Assembly (NCBI GenBank): GCA_022414725.1
Contig: CM039462.1
Span: 59,000,195 to 59,064,194, forward strand
Length of the DNA: 64,000 nucleotides
Reading direction: 5' to 3'
Source: Microglena sp. YARC
Lineage: Eukaryota; Chlorophyta; Chlorophyceae; Chlamydomonadales; Chlamydomonadaceae
The notes below the pieces were generated by a model. The model had not been told where the DNA came from. It saw nothing but the letters and a program-made list of their open reading frames with translations, and did no database searches. Position numbers and translations under genes: made by a program. The number at the start of each line of letters is the position of its first letter. Positions within the stretch are counted from its first letter, which is position 1. Below, one piece after another: positions 32,802-43,369 of this stretch.

Positions 32802-35800
32802 ATGTCATCCCTCGATGCTCTTCTGTTGGCGGCACATGTCAATAACTTCCCTGCCCACACAGAGGCAACCCACGGTGCCATGGGGGACCCCATGTTCGGT
32901 TCGTTCGCGATCCCTGATGGTGGACCTCATGCACAGGCGTTCCGAGAGGCCTACGTGCACGCGCTCAGGGATGAGTCGACCCATGTCTATCGTCGAGGCC
33001 CACACAGACACCTCGCCCGTCATCGTTGATCTGGACATGCGACAGACGACCCCAGAGCGCATCTACACACAGAAGCACATCGAGAATTTCATGGACGCGC
33101 TCGTGGCGGCCACCAAGTACTTTGTCGACCCAGCAACACATGGACGTCGTGATCCTCGAGAAGCCAAATCCAAGACTCGACAAGAAACACCTAGGGTGTA
33201 CAAAGATGGTCTACACGTGTTCATGCCAAATGTCATCACACACCCAGAGATCCAACTCGCCATTAGAGAGCACTTCGTCAACGATGTGACCGAACACATG
33301 GCGTTCTCGAGCACCATTTGCATTCCTGGACTGGCCGAAATGGATCCCGGGAAGATATATGACGAAAGCGTGATCAAACGGGGCGCAGGTGGTTCTTGTA
33401 CGGATCGAAGAAACCGGATGAGGCCCACCCGTGGAAAGTCACTGCCTGTACCAATTCGATATTGCCGCAGGCTCGTTCGCGGAAACGTGACGTACAGCAA
33501 ATGGATCTCGATACACTCGTGCAGAATCTGAGCATCCGTGTGCATCCGAAGGGGGGCACAGCCATACACCAAACACGGCCAGGAGGAAATGGTGATCCGT
33601 GGTGACGACAACTTGTCGAGCCTAAGAAGACTTTCGACTCGCATCATGGAATGGATGTGGAATCCCTCTACAATCTCGTGGACATACTCGATGCACATAG
33701 AGCCAGAGGATACGATTCATGGCTGAAGATCGGGATGGCGTTAAAGAACACAGTGGAAACGGGCACCGACACTCAGCGCCTCGAGATCTGGAAGGCTCTT
33801 GCAAAAAAATGCCCCTCAAAGTTCTCTGACACCAATCACGAAAGGGTGTGGTCCAATCTTAAGCCGCAAAAGATCACTCTAGGGACCCTCTGCTTCCTTG
33901 CCAAGGAGGATGACCCGATGGGGTACGCTGAATGGATCCGACAATGGGACACCAACGACAACAAACTGGGTGTGAAACTCGACAAGGATCGCATCATCAA
34001 GGACCTGAAGGTAAAGCTAATCAACTTGCACATTGATAACATGATATTATTGGATGTCGTACACGATAGCATCGAGTTCAATATGGAAAACGGAGCGAAA
34101 GGAGCCATCCATAAGAACCAATACATGGTGGAGGTCGATGACAAATATTATGGATCGCTGATCGACAAGTTCCCGATCCACGAAGACCCGGGGTTCATGA
34201 AGAACGTGCCTAGTGACAAAGGACCCTACGAGCTGCAGGCCATTGATGGCAAAACAATTAGCAGTGACATTGTGAAGAGCACCGACGTGCAAATCGCATT
34301 AATGAATATGGGAAGTGAAAGCCAATATGTAAATGTGCAATCCATCAAGTGCAACGCATGCAAGATCCGAGACAAGCAGGTCATCAACACAATCCATAAC
34401 ATGATATTCAAGGCTCAAGATTCCCACGCGAAGAACATGTATGGCATCACGCAGAACATCTTCCTGGTCAACAACACCATCAACATCCACATAGGGGGGG
34501 GAGATGTTGACTCGTTGTCGTCGTCCTCAATCACTGAGGATGTGCTGGCGGAGAAGTTCATGGAGGCCTCACCCGAATTCTTCAGCCGAATCAAGTTTGT
34601 GCCAGAAATCAAGAAGAAGGAATGTGTCGGCGACATGTATTACTGCGATCCTGCTACCAATCGCTGGTCAAACTGTTCGAACATGAGGATCAGCAAATAA
34701 ATAAAAATAGCATTCACATCCACGTTCCAGGTTGATAATAAGAACAAGACGAATGAGAAGCTTCAGTGGTTTGTCGACACGGTTAGGGGACGTTCTGCGT
34801 TCCTTCAATCCGTTGCATCTCTCGTCCTTGACAAGACATTTGCCGATAACCTCGATATCAACCCGGATCTCTTTGCAGTCAACAACGGCGTTTTCGACAG
34901 CTCGTCGAGGGACACAGTAGTGTTCCGAAAAGTCGAGATGACCGACAACATTAGTAGGTGCGCAAAGTGGGATTACCAGGGAGAGGACAACAACCACCTC
35001 AAGCGATGCAGGGATGAACTCGATGATTTCTTGCGGAAGGTAATGCCTGTTGACGATGAGCGTGACGTCGTGCTTGCCTTCTTTGCGGGGCTCCTATCAG
35101 GTCGACGCAAGGAGAAGAAATTCCTAGCCTTCACCGATAAGACATCCGGGGACAACGGCAAGAGCACTCTCGTGGCCCTTATGGGTAACTTTTTGGGAGT
35201 ACGGGAGCAGCAATGGCACAAAGTTTTTGACAAAGGGGTCGTTTGCAAGGGGACGTGATGACCATGACGCGGGTCTCAAGCCAATGAAGGGCGTGAGGCT
35301 ACTGGTGGCCGAAGAAATGAAACCCAACATCGCGGTTGGACGAGGCGTTGATCAAGCGCAGTTGCGGGGGGGGAAGGTGTGCGTGTTTGCGGGGCGCTCA
35401 TGTGGCACCGGGAACTCTTTCGACTTCATGTGGCAGGCTGGTGTAGTAATGATCTTCAACGAAGGCGATTGTCCCAAGTTCGACGGAGGAGACAACGCAT
35501 TCGTCAAGAGAATGGTTGTTGTCCCTATGCGCTCAAATTTCTTGATACACCCCGACCCACAGCGCGAGCACGAGTTTGAGCGCCGCGACGACCTAGCCGA
35601 CATCCTACCAACCTGGAGGTCTGCGCTGGCGCAGCTGCTCATCGAGCACTTTCGTCGACCAGGGAGCTCCAGCATCTTCGACAACCTACCGGTCTCGACG
35701 ACCGAGTGGAAGTCTGGTATTGCGGACAGCGCCAACCCCCTGACCGAGTGGCTAGAGGAGGTGGTTGAGGTGACGGGGTCGTCTTCGGACGCAGTGTGGA

Positions 35801-35934
35801 TCGGGGACCTCAAGATCCGTTGGAAAGAGTCCCACTATGGACACGAGGCATCCTTCAGCACCAAGTTGGTCAAGGCGTTCTTTTCGGGCAAACAGGGAAC
35901 AGAGTGGAAAGAGACTGCAAGAATGGAGAACTAA
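32802..35934 (+). pseudogene. D5-like primase-helicase, copy 1 (NCLDV type), several frame breaks
   Basis: In order, over about 1040 codons: an archaeo-eukaryotic primase-like part (SFAIPDG, VIVDLDMRQ, DGLHVFMPNV, then after a shift MYGSKKPDEAHPWKVT); a PriCT-2-like block at 33651 (ARGYDSWLKIGMAL...KCPSKF); a D5_N-like segment (VGDMYYCDPATNRW); then a superfamily-3 helicase with Walker A SGDNGKST at 35141-35168, KGVRLLVAEEMKP and the arginine-finger-type strand VKRMVVVPMRSNF. NCLDVs use this fusion protein to prime and unwind replicating DNA. Breaks occur near 32965, 33390, 33610, 34700 (unrelated 45-bp patch and stop) and 35200. The region is homologous to copies 2 and 3. It cannot be functional as read. 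Confidence 0.8.
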
Positions 35935-35984
35935 AAGTCAAAAAGGAGTGATTAAGGGGTGTAAAATTATTGTTTATTAAACTC

Positions 35985-36120
35985 GACGGAATACTAAAAT
36001 GAAATCGCTTTCTGGAGTATACGGTACTACACCTTACCGATAACAGGTTTTCCTACAGGGGAATACCCATAATGTGGCTTGAGACGCTCACTAAACCCAC
36101 ATTGGTCAACTGATACTAAA
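35985..36120 (-). mobile_element. Composite relic of the Fanzor/mariner transposon behind D5 copy 1
   Basis: CGACGGAATACTAAAATGAA at 35984 is the transposon terminus without its first bases. GATAACAGGTTTTCCTACAG at 36039 through CAACTGATACTAAA (36115) is about 96% identical to 59938-60018, which encodes the first catalytic Asp region (SVDECGF) of the transposase. Here the Asp-Glu-Cys codons are altered (TTGGTCAAC where the intact copy has TTCGTCAAC). Terminal and internal parts are directly joined, so the interior has been deleted. Confidence 0.7.
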
Positions 36121-36360
36121 CCTGTTAATCGATGATGATCCACATCGTTTGGGTTCATGCTTTCGCATATTTAGCATACAGTACGATGTTGTTGCTTGTC
36201 CCCATTCTCACACATGCCGCGAAAGCTTTCGCATCATTTGCGCCTGCCTCGTCCATTCGTCCTCGAATGAAGTGTAAACAACAAAGCTGACCCTTCTTTA
36301 TTGCCAGCACACTTCACCGACACTACTTCTTTATTGTTCACGTTATTGCGTCAGAGGACG
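36121..36360. other. No gene recognised between D5 copies 1 and 2
   Basis: About 240 bp of unassigned sequence with TTCTTTATTG twice. It could hold the promoter of the 36360 fragment. Confidence 0.3.
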
Positions 36361-38276
36361 CGATGCTCATTCCAGACGTAATAAAAGACAATTGGTACAA
36401 GGGAGACTACGGTCTGGGCCAGGTCGCGCACTTCTTGTTGAAAGGGTCCGTGAAGAAGACTGGGGCTGGCCGCGGGGTCTACTACATATTCGAGGAGGAC
36501 ACGTGCCAATGGGTCAAGGTGGATGAAGGGAGGGTGAAGAGCGTGGCGGCCTAGGCCATGGAGGTGGCGTTGAGGGATGTGGACGCCTGGATATCAACCT
36601 CTATGATGGTAGCGGACCTGGATTTGAAGAGAAGGGAAGTTTTTAAGGCTGATCCGGTACACAAAGGTCTCCATCGCGGAGTGACAAACGTGATGGCATT
36701 TTGCAGGCTCTATGCTGAGGGACGAGACGTTCGAGCAAGGCTTGAACATCATCATGGTGGGTGGGGGAAATGACACGGACGATGATGATGACTCGTTGTC
36801 GTCGTCCTCAATCACTGTGGATGTGCTGGCGGAGAAGTTCATGGAGGCCTCACCCGAATTCTTCAGCCAATCAAGTTTGTGCCAGACTTAAAGAAGGAGG
36901 AATGTGTCGGCGACATGTATTACTGCAACCCTGCTACCAATCGATGGTCAAACTGCAGCAACATGAGGATAATTAACGTAATCGCAAACGAGTTCAAATC
37001 CGAATTCTCTGCTGAGAAGAAGAACAAGACGAATGAGAAGCTTCGGTGGTTTGTCGTCACGGTTCGGGGACGTTCTGCGTTCCTTCAATCCGTTGCATCT
37101 CTCGTCCTTGACGAGACATTCGCCGATAACCTCGATATCAACCCGGATCTCTTTGCAGTCAACAACGGCGTCTTCGACAGCTCGTCGAGGGACACAGTAG
37201 TGTTCCGAAAAGTCGAGATGACCGACAACATTAGTAGGTGCGCAAAGTGGGATTACCAGGGAGAGGACAACAACCACCTCAAGCTATGCAGGGATGAACT
37301 CGATGACTTCTTGCGGAAAGTCATGCCGGTTGACGAGGAGCGTGACGTCGTGCTCGCATATTTTGCGGGACTTCTGTCCGGCCGCCGCAAGGAGAAGAAA
37401 TTCCTAGCCTTCACCGATAAGACATCTGGTGACAACGGGAAGAGTACCGTTTTGGCCCTTTTCGTAGCTTTTTTGACGAGTACGGGAGCTTTGATGAAAA
37501 CCAAGCTCCAGACAACGGGTCGTTTGCAAGGAGTCGTGATGACCACGACGCGGGACTCAAGTCAATGAAGGGCGTGAGGCTCCTGGTGTCAGAAGAAATG
37601 AAACCCGGTATCTCACTGGACGATGCGTTATCAAACGCATTGAGGGGGAGAGGGTGTGCGTATCGAAGGGCGCTCATGTGGCACGGGGAACTCGTCCGAC
37701 TTCATGTGGCAGGCTGGCGTTTGTATTGTCTTCAACGAAGGCGATTGTCCCAAGTTCGACGGAGGAGACAGCGTCTTTGTCAAGCGGATGGTCGTGGTAC
37801 CCATGCGATCAAACTTTGTGCTACACCCTGAGCGCGAGCACGAGTTTGAGCGCCGCGACAACCTAGCCGACATCCTACCAACATGGAGGTCTGCGCTGGC
37901 GCAGCTGCTCATCGAGCACTTTCGTCGACCGGGGCGCTCCAGCATCTTCGACAACCTGCCGGTCTTGATGACCGAGTGGAAGTCTGGTATTGCGGACAGC
38001 GCCAACCCCCTGACCGAGTGGCTAGAGGAGGTGGTTGAGGTGACGGGGGCGTCTTCGGACGCGGTGTGGATCGGGGACCTCAAGATCCGTTGGAAAGAGT
38101 CCCACTATGGACACGAGGCATCCTTCAGCACCAAGTTGGTCAAGGCGTTCTTTTCGGGCAAACAGGGAACAGAGTGGAAAGAGACATCGCAGGTGGCAAT
38201 CTCTACGGAGGAAGAGAAGAAGAAGGTTGTGAAACGAGGGGTCATTCGAGGCATCAAGTTAGTGGGGGCCAGCTAA
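36360..38276 (+). pseudogene. D5-like primase-helicase, copy 2 (chimeric 5' part, intact C-terminus)
   Basis: It begins with a D5_N-like segment absent from copy 1 (NWYKGDYGLGQVAHFLL, GVYYIFEEDTCQW) and then FRSMLRDETFEQGLNII-type sequence in a shifted frame. At about 36785 it becomes homologous to copy 1 (SLSSSSIT.DVLAEKFMEAS). Then come MYYCNPATNRWSN, a frame without the stop seen in copy 1 at 34700, Walker A SGDNGKST (about 37430), a break at 37450-37560, and the complete C-terminus to 38276 (VKRGVIRGIKLVGAS). Copies 1 and 2 are about 90% identical in the shared helicase part. The 5' part seems to come from a second D5 lineage, joined at a GGTGGG/GGGGGG stretch. The region has three or more frame breaks. 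Confidence 0.75.
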
Positions 38277-38677
38277 ATTGCAATATGAATTACTTCCTGG
38301 TGACAATCATATATTGTATGAGTGGATGGTCCTACAAAATTGCCCGTCCAGCAAAGAAACCTCCTTTCATGACGCATTGCACATCAACAAAGACCCCGTG
38401 TTCTTTTGGGCCACGGTACCGGGGAAGAGGCGATCGCTTAAGTGCGGCTGGTCCTTCAATGGACACTCTCGAACGTACCGACAAAAGAACGATATGGAGT
38501 CTGCAGGATGGAGAGCCGTTATCTAAAAAATAACCACGATATTCTCGTTAACATCCTGCAATTTGTTGATTCAAAATCTTATTGGTGTTCCACTGCCCCG
38601 TGGGTTGCTACACTATTAGGTTACACCGTAAGGTGTGCCGTACACGAAGCGGTTTCATTTTAGTATTCCGTTGACTG
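38277..38677 (+). mobile_element. Relic of the Fanzor/mariner transposon family behind D5 copy 2
   Basis: The right edge TTCATTTTAGTATTCCGTTG-ACTG (ending 38677, then TA) is the transposon terminus in inverse orientation, with the adjacent stem-loop ACACC-TTAC-GGTGT. Going left it is homologous to 14379-14680 on the opposite strand. An 82-codon frame at 38278-38526 (DPVFFWATVPGKRR, YRQKNDMESAGWRAV) lies inside. It may be transposon-derived and is not recognised. Confidence 0.6.
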
Positions 38678-38879
38678 TACTGTAGACGACCCATCAACCC
38701 AAGAGTGATTATTTCCTCGACCGGTTTGTCAACGTTCTTTGACTTTCAAGTATTCAAGCAGAACAAAGCAAATAATTATAGTTAAAAGCCACATTATCAA
38801 TGTAAACATTCCTCTGCACTTCGCTCATCATCGTGCCTATATATTCCCCGTGACTTTGCAAAAAAGGGCACTACTTTTC

Positions 38880-39499
38880 TCACTGGACGAGGCGTTTATC
38901 AAACGCATTGCGGGTGTAACACGTGGAACTCGTCCGACTTCATGTGGCAGGCTGGCGTTGTTATTGTCTTCAACGAAGGCGATTGTCCCAAGTTCGACGG
39001 AGGAGACACCGCATTCGTCAAGAGGATGGTTGTTGTCCCTATGCGCTCAAATTTCTTGATACACCCCGACCCACATCGCGAGCACGAGTTTGAGCGCCAC
39101 GACGACCTTGCCGACATCCTACCAACATGGAGGTCTGCGCTGGCGCAGCTGCTCATAGAACACTTTCGTCGACCGGGGCGCTCCAGCATATTCGACAACC
39201 TGCCGGTCTCGATGACCGAGTGGAAGTCTGGTATTGCGGACAGCGCCAACCCCCTGACCGAGTGGCTATAGGAGGTGGTTGATGTGACGGGGTCGTCTTC
39301 GGACGCAGTGTGGATCGGGGACCTCAAGGGTCGGTGGAAAGAGTCCCACTATGGACACGATACAGCTTCAGTATTCAGCACCAAGTTGGTCAAGGCGTTC
39401 TTTTCGGGCAAACAGGGAACAGAGTGGAAAGAGACTGCAAGAATGGAGACGAAAGTAAAAAAAGGAGTGATTAAGGGGTGTAAAATTATTGTTTATTAA
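38880..39499 (+). pseudogene. D5-like primase-helicase, copy 3 (C-terminal third only)
   Basis: The sequence is homologous to the last third of copies 1 and 2. It runs from LDEAFIKRIAG.., then in the main frame SDFMWQAGVVIVFNEGDCP, VKRMVVVPMRSNFLIHP and LPTWRSALAQLLIEHF. A TAG at 39269-39271 replaces the GAG of the other copies. The frame continues to KGVIKGCKIIVY and a stop. No Walker A is present, so the copy is a truncated duplicate. Its 3' flank is nearly identical to that of copy 1, including the transposon end, so the two were duplicated after that insertion. Confidence 0.75.
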
Positions 39500-39665
39500 A
39501 CACGACGGAATACTAAAATGAAACCGCTTTCTGGAGTGTACGGTACACCTTATCAACAACACGCATCCCTGCAAAATGGAAGCGGTCTCCCTTGACCCAA
39601 CAGTTCCATGCAGTGCAGACTTGCGATTGTGAGAGCAGAGGAGCGGACCGGGGTCCTCCCCATCC
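39500..39665 (-). mobile_element. Fanzor transposon relic with RuvC-III remnant, behind D5 copy 3
   Basis: From 39501 the terminus CGACGGAATACTAAAATGAA leads into sequence matching 57155-57240. On the minus strand RSSALTIASLHCMEL and GRPLPFC can be read, corresponding to the last Fanzor motif (RSSALTIARLHCMEL). The rest of the gene is missing. Confidence 0.7.
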
Positions 39666-39897
39666 AAAATTACAAAAGTAACAAAAATAACAAAATTCAG
39701 GGAAACCCAATCGTATTTACATTATCATTATCATTACATCCTACGACATGGTTGTTCTCATCCTCAATCATTATAAGTTTAATTGCCGGGCATGATAAAA
39801 GGCCCTCCTCGCCCCGAATCTGCATAATTTCCTTTTTTTTTTGTTATCTCTCTTCCGTCGCCGACGACCGACCACCTATATTAAGCTTCGAGTTGCC
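39666..39897. promoter_or_regulatory. Upstream region of the glycosyltransferase gene, TATA-like CTATATTAAG at 39877
   Basis: The stretch is A/T-rich with a T-run (39832-39842). CTATATTAAG lies 12-21 bp before the chosen ATG, close for a eukaryotic core promoter but of the spacing seen in some viral promoters. No further signals are recognised. Confidence 0.3.
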
Positions 39898-41304
39898 ATG
39901 AAGTACCGGCTTCCCATAGCTGCCCTCTCCCTGATTTTCGTAACCGGTATCTCGTGCACCTACCTCAAGGTGCGCGTGCTCAATGCCGACGTGCTGACCA
40001 CCAAACTGCGTGCGTGGTTCGTGCAGAACCCCGAGGACCGCCTGTACCCCCCCGTCATCGGAGTCACCCGGTACGACAGGGCACTCGTCACCGGTCCCCT
40101 GGGCGACGTTCTCGTCCCGCACGCCCGCGAAGTGGTGTACCCGCTCGTATCGGACCCGAGGATGCCGTTCGACGCCCTGATCCAACGCCTGCGTCACTTT
40201 CCCCGCGCGGAGCGCCACGCCAAGCTGTTCTCAGTGGTCCACAGCTACGGGTTCATGACGTTCCATTTCATGTACGAAATCGTCCCCAAGATCGCCGAGG
40301 GCATCGCGCTCCTGCGCGCAGACCCCGAGGTGAAGCTTCTCGTCTGGAAGAACGACACAACGTGGATCCAGACGCTCTTCGACCTTCCCGCGCACAGAAT
40401 CGTGCAGTACGATCACCACACCGTGTACCACGCCGTAGAGCTGTTTGTCCCGTCTCCGGGGCACACCGGCTACACGACCCCCGAGCTGGTGCGAGCTGTC
40501 CTCGCGCACCTGCCCGCGCGGGTCGAAAACGACAGGCCCTACGTTCTCTACGTATCCCGCGGGTTGTCGATCGATCGCAGGGTGCGCAACGAGCACGAGC
40601 TAGTCGAGGCGCTGCGCCACGCGTCGCCCTACCTGCTCGTCGTCTTCACCGACCTCGAAACACCGACGCAGATCGTCGCGCTCTTCAGAGGAGCGGCGGC
40701 TGTGGTGGGCTTCCATGGAGCGGGCCTCGTGAACGCGATGTTCTGCGCGCCAGGGACGCCTCTTATCAAAATGATGTTCACCTTCGAGCCGCATTGGGAC
40801 TTCATGCAGCTCGCGCGCGCCCTAGGGATGCGATACTGGCTGGTGCCTGTCCCGCAGAGCTGGTGGATGCAGCCTCTCGTGACGGCCCCCGTGGGGCTGG
40901 TCGTCGCGACGCTGATCGCAGCGCTGGAAGCGCCCACCCCCTGCCCGTCGGGCTTCTCTACGAAGAGCGACCAGGACTCCAGGCTGGGCCATGACTACAT
41001 GGGGGAGATCAACGACCCCGGTGAAAGCAGTTCGCTGCGCAAAGACAAGAGTGCCTCCTTTTGCTCAGGATGCGGCGCGGGGCGCATGGGCGACGGTGCG
41101 TCCTGCTGGCCGTGTGCGCCCGGATGGTTCGCGCCGGATCCGGGGGCGAACCCGACGTGCCGCATTTGCCCTCTGAACACCTTCGCGGCCTCGGACGCCG
41201 CGCGGTGCGTCTCGTGCCCGTCGGGAACGGGAACGGTACTCCCTGGGGGGCGAAGCGCTGAGGACTGCGTGGACCGCGCGCTATTTCGTACCGCACGGAG
41301 CTGA
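39898..41304 (+). CDS. Glycosyltransferase family 61-like protein with C-terminal Cys-rich (ephrin-receptor-like) domain
   Basis: The intact frame of about 468 residues starts from ATG 39898 (GCCATGAAG context). The open frame extends 19 codons upstream but has no ATG there. Residues 1-25 are a hydrophobic signal anchor (LPIAALSLIFVTGISCTYL), pointing to the secretory pathway. The middle contains HSYGFMTFHFMYEIVPKI, RPYVLYVSRG and VVGFHGAGLVNAMFCAPGTP, the typical DUF563/GT61 pattern. From about residue 360 a Cys-rich module (CSGCGAGRMGDGASCWPCAP and CPLNTFAASDAARCVSCPSG) resembles GCC2/GCC3 ephrin-receptor-like repeats. It would transfer a sugar to a glycan or protein in the Golgi; the donor is unknown. 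It is the only intact virus-region gene of this size. Codons are strongly GC-ending, unlike its neighbours. Confidence 0.75.
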   Translation: MKYRLPIAALSLIFVTGISCTYLKVRVLNADVLTTKLRAWFVQNPEDRLYPPVIGVTRYDRALVTGPLGDVLVPHAREVVYPLVSDPRMPFDALIQRLRHFPRAERHAKLFSVVHSYGFMTFHFMYEIVPKIAEGIALLRADPEVKLLVWKNDTTWIQTLFDLPAHRIVQYDHHTVYHAVELFVPSPGHTGYTTPELVRAVLAHLPARVENDRPYVLYVSRGLSIDRRVRNEHELVEALRHASPYLLVVFTDLETPTQIVALFRGAAAVVGFHGAGLVNAMFCAPGTPLIKMMFTFEPHWDFMQLARALGMRYWLVPVPQSWWMQPLVTAPVGLVVATLIAALEAPTPCPSGFSTKSDQDSRLGHDYMGEINDPGESSSLRKDKSASFCSGCGAGRMGDGASCWPCAPGWFAPDPGANPTCRICPLNTFAASDAARCVSCPSGTGTVLPGGRSAEDCVDRALFRTARS

Positions 41305-41828
41305 ACGGCATCATCGACATCGTTCTCAAGATGACTCCGCGGTCCTCGCCGCCACCCGACACCAGACTCGCGCTCACGGAATGGGAGTGGACAGTCTTCG
41401 GGAGCGACTCATCATCGTCGGCGCAGACCCTGCCCTCGACAAACCACGACTGGCGCTCGCTCATTTCCGAAACCCAGTGCGACAGCGACGACCCGTACAT
41501 ACCCAGGTGCTATGCATCGCGCCTCACCATAGCCTTCAGCGGAATCGATTACTCTATCCTCGAGACCGACCCCAAGGCCTTGCGGGTCTTTAACGACTCC
41601 GTGCGCGCAGAGATCGCAAAGAGCCTGGACGTCCCGAACGAGCTCGTCTCAATTACGGGCATACGCCCGGGGTCGGTGGTCGTGGACGTCACGGTTCGGT
41701 ACGCGAACGAACCACCCGCGACGGAGAACATCGTGTTCCGGGAGACCTTCAAGAACACGTGGGGGTCACAGAGGTCTCTGTGCCAGGCTTTCCTTGTGTC
41801 GGAAACGATACATTCTGCCTTCAGATGA
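41292..41828 (+). pseudogene. Fragment following the glycosyltransferase: possible former C-terminal domain
   Basis: A frame beginning about 41292 (YRTELNGIIDIVLKM) continues through 41331 to a stop at 41828. It contains ALRVFNDSVRAEIAKSLDV, then PNELVSITGIRPGSVVVDV, a pattern (helix, SITGI.PGSVVVDV strand) seen in SEA-like or similar extracellular domains of large stramenopile and viral surface proteins. It starts in another frame before the glycosyltransferase stop (41304). The two may once have been one protein, now parted by a frameshift near 41285. Its end overlaps the minus-strand F-box/SAP/XPA-like gene. Confidence 0.45.
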
Positions 41829-42465
41829 AAGACAGATGATCGCAGGCTTTCAGGTATGTCAAGGACATCGTCAAGATCGTGTGTATCGGCCCACTGCTTC
41901 ATGGCTTCCGACTTGGCAGACGAACTCAGCTCATGAGGATCGATGTGGTGGTAATTGTCGTACTCGTACTCGTCGATGTCGCTGTCACTGTCATACTCCC
42001 CATCACGCTCGCGTCTGGAATCTTCCCAAAGATTGTCTAGAATTGAAGCGTACTCAGTGTGGTTGTGAAAGAATTTCATCTCAAGCATCGATACAGCGAT
42101 GTCCTCTGGATCTCCGTTGTCGTTGTCAACAAAACCTGTGCACAAACGAGAGTCACTGCGAAGTTCACACCCTCGATCCTCGAGAGCCCTCTCCAACATG
42201 TGAAGGCGAGTATTTGTAGCAATGATGTCTGCAGCGACTTTCACAGCACCCCCCCCTCTTCCAGAATTCACGTACAAATCTCTGGCCCTGCATGCGGATT
42301 CCGAAACGGAGAATATCCTGGAATCCAACGTCATGTCACCAAGCTTCTTGAAAAGCAACGTCTCCCGAGAGGTACGTCGCTCATCCGCAGAGATGGCGGG
42401 GACTCGAATACGTGTATGGGATGATGCATGCTTCTTAAGCGCAACCCGAGCCACGTCGCGGATAA
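41549..42465 (-). pseudogene. F-box/SAP/XPA-like gene, 3' segment (after the DNA transposon)
   Basis: Continues the gene from 48022-48475. It opens with IRDVARVALKKHASSHTRIR, the end of the XPA-like block, then an acidic Asp/Glu/Tyr stretch (DSDSDIDEYEYDNYHHID) and a helical end. The ATAA at 42462-42465 is one copy of the target duplication. The open frame ends at 41549, but the last 90 codons overlap the sense-coding plus-strand fragment at 41292-41828, so the original stop may have been earlier. With both transposons removed the reading frame is uninterrupted from ATG 55607. Confidence 0.6.
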
Positions 42466-42509
42466 AATGGGCGTTCCTGCTTCCGAACGGATTTTTTATT
42501 TTACTGAAA

Positions 42510-42679
42510 TCTTACGATAAATATTGTAAGATCGTTTTCGCAAATTAATTGATTTTGCTTTTTTGGTGTATTTTACGAAAATATCTTACAATTTATTTTG
42601 TAAGATCGTTTTCGCAAATTAATTGATTTTGCCTTTTTGGTGTATTTTACGAAAATATCTTACAATTTATTTTGTAAGA
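42510..42679. repeat. Left subterminal palindromes TCTTAC(N10)GTAAGA, three copies
   Basis: 22-bp palindromes at 42510-42531, 42584-42605 and 42658-42679. The last two lie in a 74-bp direct repeat. Three matching palindromes sit near the right end (47701-47722, 47776-47797, 47921-47942). Clustered palindromes just inside both TIRs are the expected form of transposase binding sites. Confidence 0.75.
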
Positions 42680-43369
42680 CTGTTTTGTTGTATTCAGGAG
42701 AAAGAGACTATTCCCTTCAATTTCAATTGTAACATTGATTTTCTCGTTTGGAGAGAGAGAAAGTTCCTTCGAAGTATTCCAATACAAAATCAATTGTAGA
42801 GGACAGTCAAGAGGAAGGTGAAAGCTGTTTACAAAGTCTTGAACGCATTGCTCATAATTATTTATCTCACAACTCACAACTCAACAGTTCGAAAGTACAA
42901 CTTAGTACTTATGACTCCGAAATCTGTACTTATGTGTACCTCACTTATGTATAACTCACAACTCAGAACTTATATGTACCTTATACAAGTCAGAACTAAT
43001 AACTCCTTACTCAGGACTTATTATTCATAATTTCATACCTCATAGCCTCATTATGTACATAACACAAATTTATATCCTTAAATCTGCCAACTGCCATCCT
43101 AGAATCCTGAAATCACTCAAAATGTGTGTTGGATAAGGCAAACTAGTACACTCGTGCAAACTTGTGCACGGTGCTAATGTTGCACTGCTGCCAACAAGTC
43201 CATTGGTGATAACTTCTGCACTTGGTGCTGACAGGTCATGTGCTCACTGACGCCATGGTGCTACCAGACACAATACTGTCTAGTCTAGATTGGCTGTGGG
43301 AACAGGCTATCACGTTGTAGAAAGAGGGCCAATGCTAACTTGTTGGGTAACAACAGCGCCTGTACAATC

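Noticed and set aside
39954..40994. 346-codon Arg/Pro-rich plus-strand frame and minus-strand frames inside the glycosyltransferase
   Set aside because: Shadow frames of a GC-rich gene. The glycosyltransferase frame has recognisable motifs.
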